A stretch of 64,000 nucleotides of DNA from Leptodontidium sp. MPI-SDFR-AT-0119 (Eukaryota > Ascomycota > Leotiomycetes > Helotiales > Leptodontidiaceae): contig JAHLEZ010000009.1 in the NCBI GenBank assembly GCA_020726505.1, positions 868,001 through 932,000 on the forward strand, read 5' to 3'. The position numbers and the translations under genes are program-made. Of the stretch, positions 46,167 through 57,879 are shown piece after piece. The notes beneath the pieces were generated by a model. It saw only the letters and a program-made list of their open reading frames with translations. It did not search any database and was not told the origin of the DNA. Positions within the stretch are counted from its first letter, which is position 1. The number at the start of each line of letters is the position of its first letter.

Positions 46167-49130
46167 ATACGTCTGTTAGAGATTAATGGCAACAATAAGC
46201 TCAGCTTGACTAAGGATCTTACGAGTAACATCCCGGCTTATGTAATATTGTCCCATACGTGGGGCGATAATAGTCAAGAGTTTACGTTCGAGGACCTAGC
46301 TAAAGGTGCGGGGAAGCTTAAGCCCGGCTATCGAAAGGTTCGGTTTTGCGGAGACTAAGCTACTTGAGATAGCCTTTAGTATTTCTAGGTCGACACTTGC
46401 TATATCGACAAATCTGACGCCGCTGAGCTTTAGAGTGCTATTAACTTTATGTTTCTTTAGTACAAGAATGCGGCAAGGTGTTATATTTATCTCCCGGATG
46501 TTTTACTATTTAAAGAAAATAAGGTCCAAAACAACTATAATCTTAATTTTAAAATTGCTTTCTGGGCGAGCAGATGGTTCACTCGAGGCTAGACGCTCTA
46601 AGGACTTGTGGCGCCTTCTTCGATCAAGTTCTTCTCCACAGGCTATTAGCGAATTAACGACAAAAAGTCTCTTAAGCGTTTAATCCACGAGGTTACAGGG
46701 ATTTCGGTCAAGGTCTTTTAAGGGTATAAGCCAGTAAGATATAGCTTTAAGGACAAACTTTCTTAGGTAACAAAGAGACAAACGAAACATAAAGAAGATA
46801 TAGTTTATTTTCTATTAGGAATTTTTAAGGTATTCTTACCACTAAATTATAAGGAGGGACGAAACAATACGCTTCGGCGACTTCGAGATAAGGTCGAGAG
46901 GTGTTTCCCTAGTAGTTAATATATGGAAATTTCTAGTATTAAGGTTTTTCCAGTTAATATTTACTTCATAGAACGACTAGCCTAGATTGTGCCATTCGAA
47001 AGAAACAGTCGTTTTACCGGTCGCTAGGTATAGCTTACAGAAGTTAAAAAGAAGCTACTTTCGGGCGGAAGTACACTAATAGCCATCGTCGGACTCGGAG
47101 GCGTTGGCAAGACCTAGCTAGTACTCGAGCTTGCCTACTAAGTCCGAGAAAAGCATCGCAATTGCTTGGTTATCTAGATCCCGGCGACGAACGTAGAAAG
47201 TTTATATTAAGTATACTTAGATATCGCCCACTAGCTTAGTATAACCGGGTATAAGGATACTTAGGCAGATATAAAGAGACTTATTAAAGATTATTTAAGT
47301 AAAGATAGCGCCGGCTAGTAGCTCTTGGTGTTCGATAACGCCGATGATATTAATATGTGGACTAGTTAAGTAAGGTCTAAGCCAGGATCCGAACGATTAA
47401 TCGACTACTTACCGAAGAGTAAATATAAGTGTATTTTATTTACCTCGCGTAATAAGAAGATAACTATTAAGCTTATATAGCAAAATGTTATACAATTAAC
47501 AAAGATAGGCGAAGATATAACTACGTAGCTCTTATAAAAGTGTTTGATTAACCTAAGTCTTGTGAACGATAAGTTAGCCACTAAAACCTTACTTTAAGAG
47601 CTTACTTATTTGCCCCTTACTATTATGTAAGCCGCCGTATATATTAACGAGAACAGGATTATATTCGTAGATTATCTTTTACTCTTAGTAAATTAAGAAG
47701 AAGAAGTTATTAAGTTATTAAGCGAGGAGTTTGAGGATTATAAGAGGTATCGCAATGTAATAAACTCGGTGGCTACGACATAGCTTATCTTATTTCAGTA
47801 GATCCGACGCCGTGATCCGCTCGCAGTTAACTATTTATTATTTATGTGTTATATTGATTTAAAGGATATTCCACAATTACTTCTTTCCCTAGGACTATTA
47901 CGTAAGAAAGAGATAAATGCGATTAAGACACTTAATACTTATTCTTTTATTAGTAAACGATCCGCAAACTAAGCATTAAATCTTCATCGATTAGTATATT
48001 TGGCAACGCGGAATTGGCTTCGAAAGGAACATTTACTGGCTTAATAGACAAAGAGCGTAGTTGAGCGTTTAGAAGACGTGTTTCCGGACGACGACTACTA
48101 TAACCGAAGTGTATAGAAAGTATATCTACTATACGCTCGTTGTGTACTTAAGTCTAGGCTAGTTAATTAAAGTCAGTAAAGTAAGATGAGTCTTTTGTGA
48201 AGATATATAATATATCTCTTTATAAACAGACTATAAGATAAGGCTAAGGCTACATATATTGAAGGTCTTAAAATTAAGAAGAAGGAACTTAGTGCCGATT
48301 ATCCGTCTACGCTAAGCAGCATGGCCAAGCTCGCGTCGACGTTTCGGAAGCAGGGCCGATTAGAGGAGGCGGAAAAGCTGCAGCTGGAAGTGATGGAGAC
48401 TCGCAAGACGAAGCTCAAGGCCGATCATCCTTCTATGCTGAGCAGCATGGCCAAGCTCGCGTCGACGTTTCGAAAGCAGGGCCGATTGGAGGAGGCGGAA
48501 AAGCTGCAGCTGGAAGTGATAGAGACTCGCAAGACGAAGCTCAAGGCCGATCATCCTTCTATGCTGAGCAGCATGGCCAAGCTCGCGTCGACGTTTCGAA
48601 AGCAGGGCCGATTGGAGGAGGCGGAAAAGCTGCAGCTGGAAGTGATAGAGACTCGCAAGACGAAGCTCAAGGCCGATCATCCTTCCACGCTAAGCAGCAT
48701 AGCCAAGCTCGCGTCGACGTTTCGGAAGCAAGGCCGATAGGAGGAGGCGGAAAAGCTGGATATGCAAGTGATAGAGACTCGTAAGACGAAGCTCAGGGCC
48801 GACCATCCTTCCACGCTGACTAGCATGAATAATCTCGCGGTGACATTTGGGAACCAAGGCCGATGGGAGGAAGCGGAGGAGCTGAAGCTGGAAGTGATGG
48901 AGACGAGCAAGACAAAGCTTGGGGCTAATCATCCTTCTACGCTAACTAGTATGGCCAACCTCACGTTGACATTTCAGAACCAAGGCAGATGGGAGGAGGT
49001 GGAAAAGCTGCAGTTGTAAGTGATAGAGACTCACAAGACGAAGCTCGGAGCCGACTATCCTTCTACGCTAACTAACATAAATAATCTCGCATTTACATAG
49101 AAAAGCTAGGGCCGTGTCGATAATGTTGTT
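46167..49130 (+). pseudogene. NLR2: HET-NB-ARC-TPR protein relict
   Basis: The start codon has become ATA at 46167-46169, followed by RLLEINGNNKLSLTKDL, so the usual HET MRLL start is lost by G-to-A change. HET (46167-46930): AYVILSHTWGDNSQEFTFED, YRKVRFCGD, then VDTCYIDKSDAAEL and FWASRWFTRG. NB-ARC (about 46980-47900): P-loop GLGGVGKT (47091-47114), LLVFDNADD, CILFTSRNKK, and later LHRLVYLATRNWL. Seven TPR units close the protein (48249-49110). The family consists of cytosolic STAND sensors whose repeats bind the ligand and whose HET domain executes cell death. NB-ARC and HET are full of Trp/Gln-to-stop changes, whereas the TPR array is mostly open (139 codons 48321-48740). The 3' flank carries the copia A insertion. 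Confidence 0.87.
48249..49110 (+). repeat. Seven-unit 126-bp TPR array (kinesin light chain type)
   Basis: Units of 42 codons, KLQLEVxETRKTKLKADHPS then LSSMAKLASTFRKQGRLEEA. Unit starts fall exactly 126 bp apart at 48375, 48501, 48627 and 48753. Units 2-4 are almost identical; the outer units diverge (ANLTLTFQNQGRWEEVE, NNLAVTFGNQGRWEEAE). Only isolated stops occur (TAG at 48738-48740; one before 49020). GC content is much higher than in the rest of the gene. In NLRs such arrays are the recognition surface and vary in copy number; NLR1 keeps only two units. Confidence 0.92.
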
Positions 49131-49520
49131 AACTTAATAGAGGAATGTGTGATATTATTAACCTAAACGAAAGGCATTAATTATCTAAATACTTTAGCTT
49201 CTTAAATAATATTACTTAAATAATACATAAAGCGATTAAGGGTTAGTGATATAGTTAACGATGTTCCGAACATAGTATAAGTTAATAAGACAATTAATCA
49301 AAAGTATCGCAAAGACTTTATATCAAACGGGGCTATACTTGCATTTCTTTCGTGTTTAGGCCACAAGATTAAAGGCAGTCAATTAAATCCTTCCGGGCCA
49401 TCTGTGCCACTTGTAACTAGTTGTAGCCTTAGGCCTCAATATTTACACGGAAAGTATAACCGAGCAGCATTTCGTGGGCCGCTAACCTCCCACTTTTCGT
49501 GCACGTAATTCTACTAATTT

Positions 49521-49776
49521 TGTTGGTCCACAGGCCCCTGCAGAAGCCTACCTAGATGGTACAGGCGTACTTTCGTTAATACATGGGGGTCAGAGGCCTG
49601 CCGGAGGGGTTTCGGTGGAGATTCGGTGGCGTCTCGTAGTATATAGGCTGGCCCTCCTCGCACTTCCTTTAGAAATACACAGATTTTGAACTATATATTT
49701 ATTACTTTGTCGCTATACTCGCATTAGAATATATTCACACATACGGCGTAGTACATGAACTAGTACTATACTGATA
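49521..49776 (+). repeat. Copia A 5' LTR
   Basis: 256 bp. The end has mutated to ACTGATA from the ACTGACA seen in the partner. Preceded by AATTT. Confidence 0.93.
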
Positions 49777-49949
49777 TTAATTAGTGGTAAGCTTGTATCG
49801 TTAACCTTACTATAGACAGAAAAAGTCTCAGGCTATAGAGTGAAATCGATGACAAACTTTAGAGTACTTTATTATATCTTTAATAGGGCACTTATGTGAA
49901 GGCTAGATTTAACGGGGATTAATCAAACCTTCCCCCGAGACTCGCCTTA

Positions 49950-52900
49950 ATACTCGAAGCACGTCGACGAAGTTATTACACCGACAGTCACTCTACGAAG
50001 ATTATTAAAGTTAATATACTTAAATCTAGAACTTTAGACTATCGAGAAACTTATCTAGGAACTCACCAGATCACTTACGAATCGCATCTAACACAATAGC
50101 GGACACTTTAGCGGAGCTAAAATTAACTCCGGAAACATTTAATAAGACGGTAACACTAGATCTTAGTCTAATTTTTATAAGAGACGTAATTATATACTCG
50201 CGAAGGTTCCGCGAGGCCTACTATAATAGCCATCTTAAGGGAGAATTCCTTTTCTAAGACTTTTGGGAGTATTTTAAGAACTAGACAATAAACGAGTTCA
50301 AAATAATTGAAGTTATAGAACATATATACCTTAGAGACGACTTATGAGCCTTTAGTATATTTATACGACGAGGAAAGGGGACGAGGACGGCACACGCCTT
50401 AGTAGAGGTAGTGTAAGCTAAGGAGAATGTGTGGCCAGGAGACTAAGTGGAAATGTAAATTCGGAACTATCCTAAATCAGTATTAAATCACCTCTAAGAA
50501 TTAGTCTCTCGCCTACTACTGTTAACCTTAATAACACTTTAATAGAATTAACCCCTAATGTCTCTATAATACTAACTAGAGGTAGTTATTTATTTTGTAG
50601 AGGAAGACACTCTTTTAAAAGGATTAAGAACGAAGCCTATAAAGACGATTTAGTTATTAAGATCACTAAGGATTTCCTATACTAGGGGAAATGAGGCCGA
50701 GGACCTATACGGTGTGACCCTACTTATAGTCCTAAAGAAGGAGTTCTTATTTACTCCTAGGAGGGATCCCTTAAATAGTCTCCTCCCGTGGAGATTAAAT
50801 AACTACGCGTTACTAAATCCCACTTTAATACTACTAATATACCCACAGGACAGGTTATTACTATTATTTAAGGTTCCTAGGATTACTGGATTATATACAG
50901 AGCCGATTCGGCTATTATAGTATGTCATAGATTTATTAACCCCGGACTAGGCAAAATCGTTAGTAAACCTTACTAAGATATATATTAAGGAGCTCTAATA
51001 CAGCGGAGACAAAGATCACTTAGATAAGAAGCTCCATATCTTCGCCGACTTATGTTAGAGAGTATTAATTAAGACTAAAGTTTAGAACCGGGCTTTTCTA
51101 TTAATACTACGAGACAGAGCTAGTTCGTACTACTACTAGTACCTCTAGAATAAGGGGTACTCATTTAATAAGCTTATTAAGACGACTCGCGAATACTTTA
51201 AGATAGAGGAGAGAGTTAATAAGTTCCTTAGCCGGTAGTTTAGTCTAACTTTCTCGTTATTTCAAGAGGAGCGTTATTAGAAGGGAAAGCTAGTACTAAC
51301 CTAATTAGAGAACTTCGCTAAAGAATTACAGAGTATTTAACTTGGCCTAAAGGACAATAATATACGGAACAATAAGACGCTCTATAATAAGCTCGTGTAA
51401 GAAGTATCAGGGAACCCCCTCTTTAATATAGCCTTATTTAAGGCACCCCTTATCTTTCTTATATTAATAGATAGTCTTCGCTCCGCCGTCGGCGTTAAGG
51501 TAACTTATAGCTCGGGATCGAGGGTGGCAAGTACTCCGGATTTAATCTGAATCGCTACTAATCCCACGTCGTAAAAGGGACGGCTTATTACTCCGACTAT
51601 AAGATGAAATTTTCTAGTAGAAATAAGCGTGGGGATAAGTTCTAGCCTATACTAGGCTATATAAACTATATTATTTGTAAGAAAATAGACTACTATAGTA
51701 GTCGCTACTTTAATAAAGAGTAAGTAGCGTCTAAGGCGAGATACTTCACTACGCGTAAGGCCGAAGGAGTAAAAGCCATAGATAAGACCTTTAGGAGTTA
51801 CTTAGCTTATATTGAGGGGATCGACCCTAATTCGGACTAAAACCGGATTACATCCGGACACTATTTAAGAAATTATTAAGATATAAATTTAAACACTTTA
51901 ATAGATATTAACGATTCTTTAGAGAGTTCCGACGACGATAATAGTAATAGCACTATAAACTTTACGACTATATTTATAGTAAGTGAGGCATAATATAATA
52001 TATAAGAGGTTATAGGGTAACTTGAGGAGAGGAAGGCTACTTATATCTTAGAAAGTAAAATTAAGAGACCCGCCCTTAGCGAGGCTTATATAACGCAATA
52101 AATAGACAGATTCTTTTAAGGTTTATTAATTAATATAGGGGTATTTAATAAAAACACGGGAGGGATTAATTAGTTACGAGTATTATAGTGAATTTAAGAT
52201 GTTAAGTTTAATACTAGCCAGGCGGGCTAGAGCCGGATTATATTTAGTGCCGGTTCGCGACCGTCCTTAGGGGTTACTATAGTTAATACTTTAGCTAGAG
52301 AAATGGACTTCTAAATCGTAGACGTAGATATTTTATTTCTAGTTTGTTTATAATAGTTAGATGCGCTAAATGCGTAGTATAATAACTTGCGTAACGTCTT
52401 AATTTAAGGCGATAAAAAGTACTTAATTATATAGAAGTATAAGCATCTATAACTACTTTTAGATTAATATCGTTAATTATTAGACACTTTTATTAGAACG
52501 ATAAATGTATGCCACTTAACTAAACAAGAAATACGTCGGCTTTATAAGCGTTTCGGACACCCTTTAGTAAGACGTCTTTAGCACTTACTAGATTAAGCTG
52601 GCCATAAGTATGATTCGGAAATCATACTAAGGGTCAAGGAAATGTGTAAGTATTACTAGAGGCATGTAGACGCTCTATATAAGTTCCGTTTTAAGCTATA
52701 AGACGACGTCGACTTTAATTATATAGTTTACATAGACATCGCGATGTTTGGAGAACGATATGCCATCTACATAATAAATAAGGTAATAGGTTTTAGTGCG
52801 GCGAAACTACTCCGAAAGGCCCCTAGTTCGGCTACGGCTTGGGCTACCTTTAACGTATTTAAATTAATATAAATTAATATATACCTTAGACCTTTGGATT

Positions 52901-55160
52901 TCGTCGTGTACGACTATAGTACTAATTTCAATTCTGAGGAGTTTTGGAGTGTACTTAAATCTATAAGTAGTACTCTTAAGCTAGTACTTATTAAGGCACA
53001 CTATTTAATTGGCAAAGTTGAGCGATACTACTGCCTATTACGCCGTGCCTATAAAATCGTTATAGAAGAGTACCTTAAGTTAAACGACGAAGACTGACTA
53101 TAAATAATAATAAAAGTAGAAAATAATATAACTAGACTTAATAGGCTTATCCTTACATTACTTGTTTTCGGCACATACCTTAGAATAACGGAGTTAGACC
53201 TCTTAAATCCGTTAGTTAAATAACGTGCGGCTACGATTAAGAAAGCTATAAAGGAGGTACGGAAAATTTATATTACGTGTAAAATTAACGATATATTAGT
53301 TATACGAAACGGCCCTAAAACTACTTATATTCACGGTCTTTACCTTAATAATTAAGTTCTAGTATATTAAGAGGGTAAAGGATAAACAGGACCTTACGAT
53401 TTCTTAAGTATTAAGGGAGAATCATATAAGATCGATATAGGAAATAAGAGAATACGTACGTTCTAATCGACTATAGTTCGTCCCTTTAAGACAAATACCT
53501 TTAGTATTAAACGACAAAAAGAAAACTTACTAGAGAATATCTATAAGTAATATTTAAGATCCCCGATTAGAAACACTACTAAAACAGTACCGAATTTACC
53601 TTAAATCGCTGTCTAAATTTTATTTACGAAACACCTCTTAGATTTACTAACTATTAATAACGATTACAATATTAAAGTGTTTTTAACTAAGAAAGAGACG
53701 AGGGACCGGGAGTTATTTATTAAACTTCGTACTAAAGGGAAGATTATAGCGCTTAGATTACTATTCTAGTAGTCCCAAAGGATAAAATATAAAGCACTTA
53801 TTAAAAGGGGTGTTTTTGTGCTTATTTATAAGGACGACTATAAGGTAAGAGGCTATTACATCTTTAAGTCAAGAATAGTAAACGAGGTTAAAGGTAAGGA
53901 GACGTTAGCTTTATATAAGAAGTTAAGACTAGTAATTTAATACTTTAACGATAAAGGGAAAAAAGAGATTTTGACTTAGTCTCTAATAATTTAACGATTT
54001 AGCTAGTAGTTACTTATATTTTTGGCCGCTACTATTAAGCACCTGAATCGCCTCCGAAACTAATCCGAATCCTATCTGGCTATCAGGGACATTACTTAAG
54101 CTTACGTCTAAGTAGAGACAAAGTTTCTCCGAGACATTTTTATATAGCTACTAAAAGAGATCACGGGAGATTTCCCTCTTAGTATAATATTTATAGTAGT
54201 ACTACTATTATATAATATACTTAAGTCCAGAAACTATTAGTTTAATATATACTATAAATATTACATAAAGAACTTATAAATAAAGACCTTAATATACGAC
54301 TTATACTTACTAATTAATACTAAGGAAAGCCACGACTTTAGTGTCGTAAGAATATAAACAGACGACACGTTAATTCTAGGAAATAAGGACTTTTTAGCAA
54401 GAGAGTAAGATAAGATTACTAAGGCTAGTTTTCTAATAAAGCCGATATAAGTATTACTCCCTACTAAAACTATTACGTTTAATAAGTACACTATCTTTAT
54501 AGACAGGGACAGCCTCTATATATTACAGAAGGGTCAAGGAGTAAGGCTAAAGCTAGTCGACATAAGAAAAGAGGATTATAAGAAGGCTTATAAAGAGTAA
54601 CGAGCTCGTGCGGCTTACCTTGTTATTATTTATTAGTTAGAAGTAACATTTAATCTCTTAGTCGTAACGTAATACTAGGATCCGACGGAGGACGACGTCA
54701 AGGCCTTAAACTTACGCCTTAAATAATAAATAAATAACCTAGAGAGAGGACTCTAATATATACTTATTGACTTACGGTCTATAAAGGTCTACGTTTTTAT
54801 AGACAGTTCCTTTACTAATAACAAAGACTTAAGTTTATAGATAGGTTTCGTATTAGTAATCAGTGCCGAAACAGTAGGAGATGCGCAATTTACCTTGACC
54901 GGTAATATCGTATATACTAGCTTAATAAAATATAAGAGAGTAACTCGTGTAGTGCTTGTATTAGAGCTGTATATTATAGTAGCTAATATTAATATATTGA
55001 TCTCTCTTAGTACTATTATTAATATAATAACTAATAAGCTTAGTATCTCACGTCTTTTTACTATTATTTACACGGATTCTTTATCCCTTTATGAGTATAT
55101 TATTAAGCTCGGTACGACGAAAGAGAAGCGCTTAATAATCGATATTATAGCCATTTATTA
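49950..55160 (+). pseudogene. Copia A gag-pol polyprotein relict
   Basis: Gag (about 49950-51750) precedes a protease-like region (52190-52430: SRIIFSAGSRPSLGVTIV, LAREMDFQIVDVDILFLVCL) and a GAG-pre-integrase part (CHLTKQEIRRLYKRFGHP). Integrase (52600-53520) has DFNYIVYIDIAMFGERYAIY, then the open run 52894-53097 with YDYSTNFNSEEFW and LIGKVERYYCLLRRAYKIV, i.e. two catalytic acids and the NGxxER-like helix. RT (53790-54760) has KALIKRGVFVLIYKDD, IKHLNRLRN and TDDTLIL at 54358-54378. RNase H (54780-55161) has the open run 54895-55161. IN before RT is the Ty1/copia order. Stops at Gln/Trp codons throughout show it is dead. Confidence 0.85.
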
Positions 55161-55659
55161 ATTATACGAGCGCAGAGAGCTGACGGAGGTTCGATAAATT
55201 AATAGCGCTAATAATCTTACTAACGTTATAACGAAGAGCGCTCTAAATAAGGCTCTTTGGGATTTTATTAACACTAATATCTTTATTATTAAAATGGAGG
55301 GTTAAGTTTAACGGTTAACTAGAGTTAATTTAGACTAGTAATAGAGAAGTTTTTTATACTCGTTGACTTTTTTATTATTTATATATTTCCTTATAACTCT
55401 TATTTTATTGATTTATTACTTGTGATTATTTTTATATTTAGTTAATTTGCGAAGTCAGAAACACACTCGATTTAGTTCTAAACACCCTCTAATTTAAAGC
55501 ACTAATAGGCGGCCTTATGACGACACTTTAATAAGGATAAACTGCCGGTTTTACTATAGGGGGCTACTTTTGTATAGTAGTATAAAGAAAGTGCCGCCAC
55601 GAAGAACTTACTACGAAGTTAATCCGAAATAAGGCCGAATCCCTTACTTATAGATATTT

Positions 55660-56100
55660 AAAAGAGGTTCCTCCTCCTCCGCGCTATAGCGGCGACTTCG
55701 GCGGGAGCGCTTAGTGGGAGGGGTATCCTCACTACCGTCCTCCTCCTTACTACGCTTAGTGGCGGCGGCGGAGACAATAGTAAGGAGCCGATCTAAGATT
55801 AGCACCGTCTCTTATATTATAACGTTATTAATACTTAAGGCTTTAATATTAAAAAGGGATAAGGGGGTTAACTTACCACTTATAAGCTAGCCAGGCCAGC
55901 GATTTCCCGGCGCATAGCGCGCGTTTCCTCCAATAGCGCCAGCGACAACTCCCTAGTAGTCTTTAGTGCGCTGGCAGCGGCGACTAGTAGTGCCGAATCG
56001 ATTGATTCAGCGGTAGTAACGATAGCTTCTTTATCTTCTGCCTTAAGAGTAACAACTAATTAGACGTACTCCTCGGCTACAAACTAAGGGAGCTATTATA
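55660..56100 (-). pseudogene. Reverse-oriented ORF in copia A 3' region
   Basis: Against gag-pol, the minus strand from about 56060 reads TLKAEDKEAIVTTAESIDSA, then LALLEETRAMRREIAGLASL. It reaches GTGGTAAGTTAACC (about 55880), a donor-like site, then a second block near 55780-55660 with TPPTKRSRRSRRYSAEEEE, which resembles a nuclear localisation signal. The block corresponds to the plus-strand frame at 1310-1710 and is conserved as protein between the two copies, with changes that keep residue character. It lies between RNase H and the 3' LTR. The product is unknown. It could be an antisense regulator, an accessory protein or a captured exon. Confidence 0.5.
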
Positions 56101-56510
56101 TATTAGTAGTTATATATTCGGACTAGTTTCGCAAGGGATTCGGATGCCTTTCAGATAGAAATAATAAGAAAAGAAATAAGGATACTTATTAGGTTATAAC
56201 GGGACTTCTTCTTTATATAATACGCGCACTTCTTACTCTTTGGATTATTAAAGTTGTAGTCGTGGCTTGGGATCGTGGCACACAAACGGACGCATCTAAT
56301 ATAACATTTGCGGTAGGCGACGTCGAGAGCTCCGGTAGGAATTAGTACTAGTACTATTTTAGTTAATATACTGTTTCACTACCGAACTACTACCGAAGTG
56401 TATACGTACTTTTAACTAGTTTATTTGATTTGATATAGTCTATTTAAATATGTTAGTTTTGGACTATATTAAACAAGTAGGGCGATGTTAAGAGTAGTTA
56501 TATATATACT

Positions 56511-56537
56511 ATGTGTGTGTGTGTATGTGTATGTGTG
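56511..56537. repeat. TG-rich microsatellite
   Basis: ATGTGTGTGTGTGTATGTGT and a few more TG steps inside the non-coding 3' region of copia A. The region is absent or degraded in the fragment at 197-775. Confidence 0.8.
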
Positions 56538-56895
56538 GCTAAGAAAAGAAAACCTCAATTCTGGGGGAATCTAGTGTATATATACCTCAACTCATAAATA
56601 ATACTAAGCCTAGGGGTTGTTGTTGACGACCTCGCTTAGCCGACTTCGCTACCCTACGTATTGTCGCATACTAGAACGCCTCTATTAATACTAACACGGC
56701 CATTACGGAGCACTACTATATTACTATACCTGATTCGGGTACCCTTCGGAGCACTTTCGGACCGGGGTCAGGTGTTGCTTAACACTTAGTTATTTCTAAC
56801 ATTTTGTACTTCTTATTTTTTTTTTTTGGTTATTTCTTATTTATTAAGAGCTTTCGCTGTATTAGAATATGTCTTTCTAAAAGAAGTTTTGCCTG

Positions 56896-57151
56896 TGTTA
56901 GTCCACAGGCCCCTGCAGAAGCCTACCTAGATAGTACAAGCGTACTTTCGTTAATACATGGGGGTCAGAGGCCTGCCGGAGGGGTTTCGGTGGAGATTCG
57001 GTGGCGTCTCGTAGTATATAGGCTGGCCCTCCTCGTACTCCCTTTAGAAATACATAGATTTTGAACTATATATTTATTACTCTGTCGCTATACTCGCATT
57101 AGAATATATTCACACATGCGGCGTGGTACATGAACCGGTACTGCACTGACA
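56896..57151 (+). repeat. Copia A 3' LTR
   Basis: 256 bp with TGTTAGTCC start and CTGACA end, followed by AATTT. Retains slightly more G/C than the 5' LTR at several differing sites near its end. Confidence 0.93.
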
Positions 57152-57156
57152 AATTT

Positions 57157-57480
57157 ATAAAAGAAACTAAAAGAAATAAGTGCGACTTATTTAGGCTGTC
57201 TTTACTTAGTATTACACGACTTTTAGGCTTTTAAAACTTTTAAGAAGGTAGTAAAAATTCAAGGGGAATAAAATAGGTATAAACAAGTTAATAATAAAAA
57301 CGAAAATAAATGGCCTTTTGTATAAACTCCCTAGGAAACGAACACAAAGGTGTAAGGTTCTAACTATTAAGTGCTAATATTAGGCATTGTGATGAGTGTA
57401 GAGTAAATTGGGATGAGTTATTCGTAATGAAGTAAAATATGAAGTTGTACTACGGGACTTTCGCTTCGCAGGGATGTTGG
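57157..57480 (+). other. NLR2 3' flank beyond the copia insertion
   Basis: AAGAAACTAAAAGAAATAAG and following sequence match the reverse complement of 13740-14085 base for base over long runs, ending near CAGGGATGT. This restores the continuity of the NLR2 locus across copia A. Confidence 0.8.
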
Positions 57481-57557
57481 TTATTCTTTCCGTTATAAGA
57501 GGGGGAGCCGATGTATCCGACAGGGATCCTGTTCTGGCACCTTGTGTTCTGATTATC

Positions 57558-57877
57558 CCCTTAACTGCCAGAAATCTGTGCCACTGAAGACCCCTGTAGC
57601 GAGACCCCGCCAGACCCTAAATTAAGCGAGAACACCAAGATTACAGGCAGTCATCATCGTTGTAAAGGCTTCACAAGTGGTCGTAAGGTCTCTGCATCGG
57701 TAGGATCTTTCGTTGCGTCTTCGGGTATAATGATTGCATTGAAAGTAGAGTGTTTAGGTAGGAAATTAGGAGGGGAAACGTAGTTGTTGATGTTTTTGTT
57801 TACCCGGCGCACGGGCCCTGTAGTGATGGCAACCCCCCCTAGAAAAAGGTGCCAGAAGTGCTTCTGGCAGTTAAGGG
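57558..57877. repeat. Inverted repeat, 16 bp arms, MITE-like
   Basis: CCCTTAACTGCCAGAA (57558-57573) and its perfect complement (57862-57877) lie 288 bp apart. Nearby, CTGGCACCTT (about 57534) and AAGGTGCCAG (about 57846) form a second 10-bp pair that is not in mirror order. Local GC is high and RIP is low. A 111-codon minus-strand run (57989-57654) overlaps but has no recognisable domain. Possibly a small non-autonomous DNA element; no clear target duplication was seen. Confidence 0.4.
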
Positions 57878-57879
57878 AA

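Larger units (their letters stand above)
49521..57151 (+). mobile_element. Complete copia family A retrotransposon
   Basis: 7631 bp with 256-bp LTRs (49521-49776 and 56896-57151), TGTTRGTCCACAGG...ACTGACA, and the 5-bp duplication AATTT at 49516-49520 and 57152-57156. It is inserted in the 3' flank of NLR2; the empty counterpart is at about 14089. The LTRs differ at about 14 positions, all transitions. The internal region holds gag-pol on the plus strand, a reverse-oriented frame (56100-55660) and 0.6 kb of non-coding sequence before the 3' LTR. Confidence 0.94.

Noticed and set aside
46306..46683. 125-codon plus-strand frame over NLR2 HET domain
   Set aside because: It is out of frame with the HET motifs, which read correctly (with stops) in a neighbouring frame.
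48360..48932. Minus-strand frames opposite the TPR array
   Set aside because: They repeat with the 126-bp period of the plus-strand TPR units and are mirror frames of a GC-rich repeat.
49777..49800. tRNA-primer binding site after the copia A 5' LTR
   Set aside because: TTAGTGGTAAGCTTGTATCG follows the LTR, but I cannot match it to a particular tRNA with confidence.
56804..57064. Plus-strand open run across the copia A 3' LTR
   Set aside because: It overlaps the LTR, begins in a T-rich tract and has no domain; a chance frame in repeated DNA.
1128..57151. Large inverted duplication covering both copia A and NLR copies
   Set aside because: Order and orientation look palindromic, but the NLR1 flank is an empty site for copia A and the left copia A lies in other surroundings, so only the NLR locus is shared.
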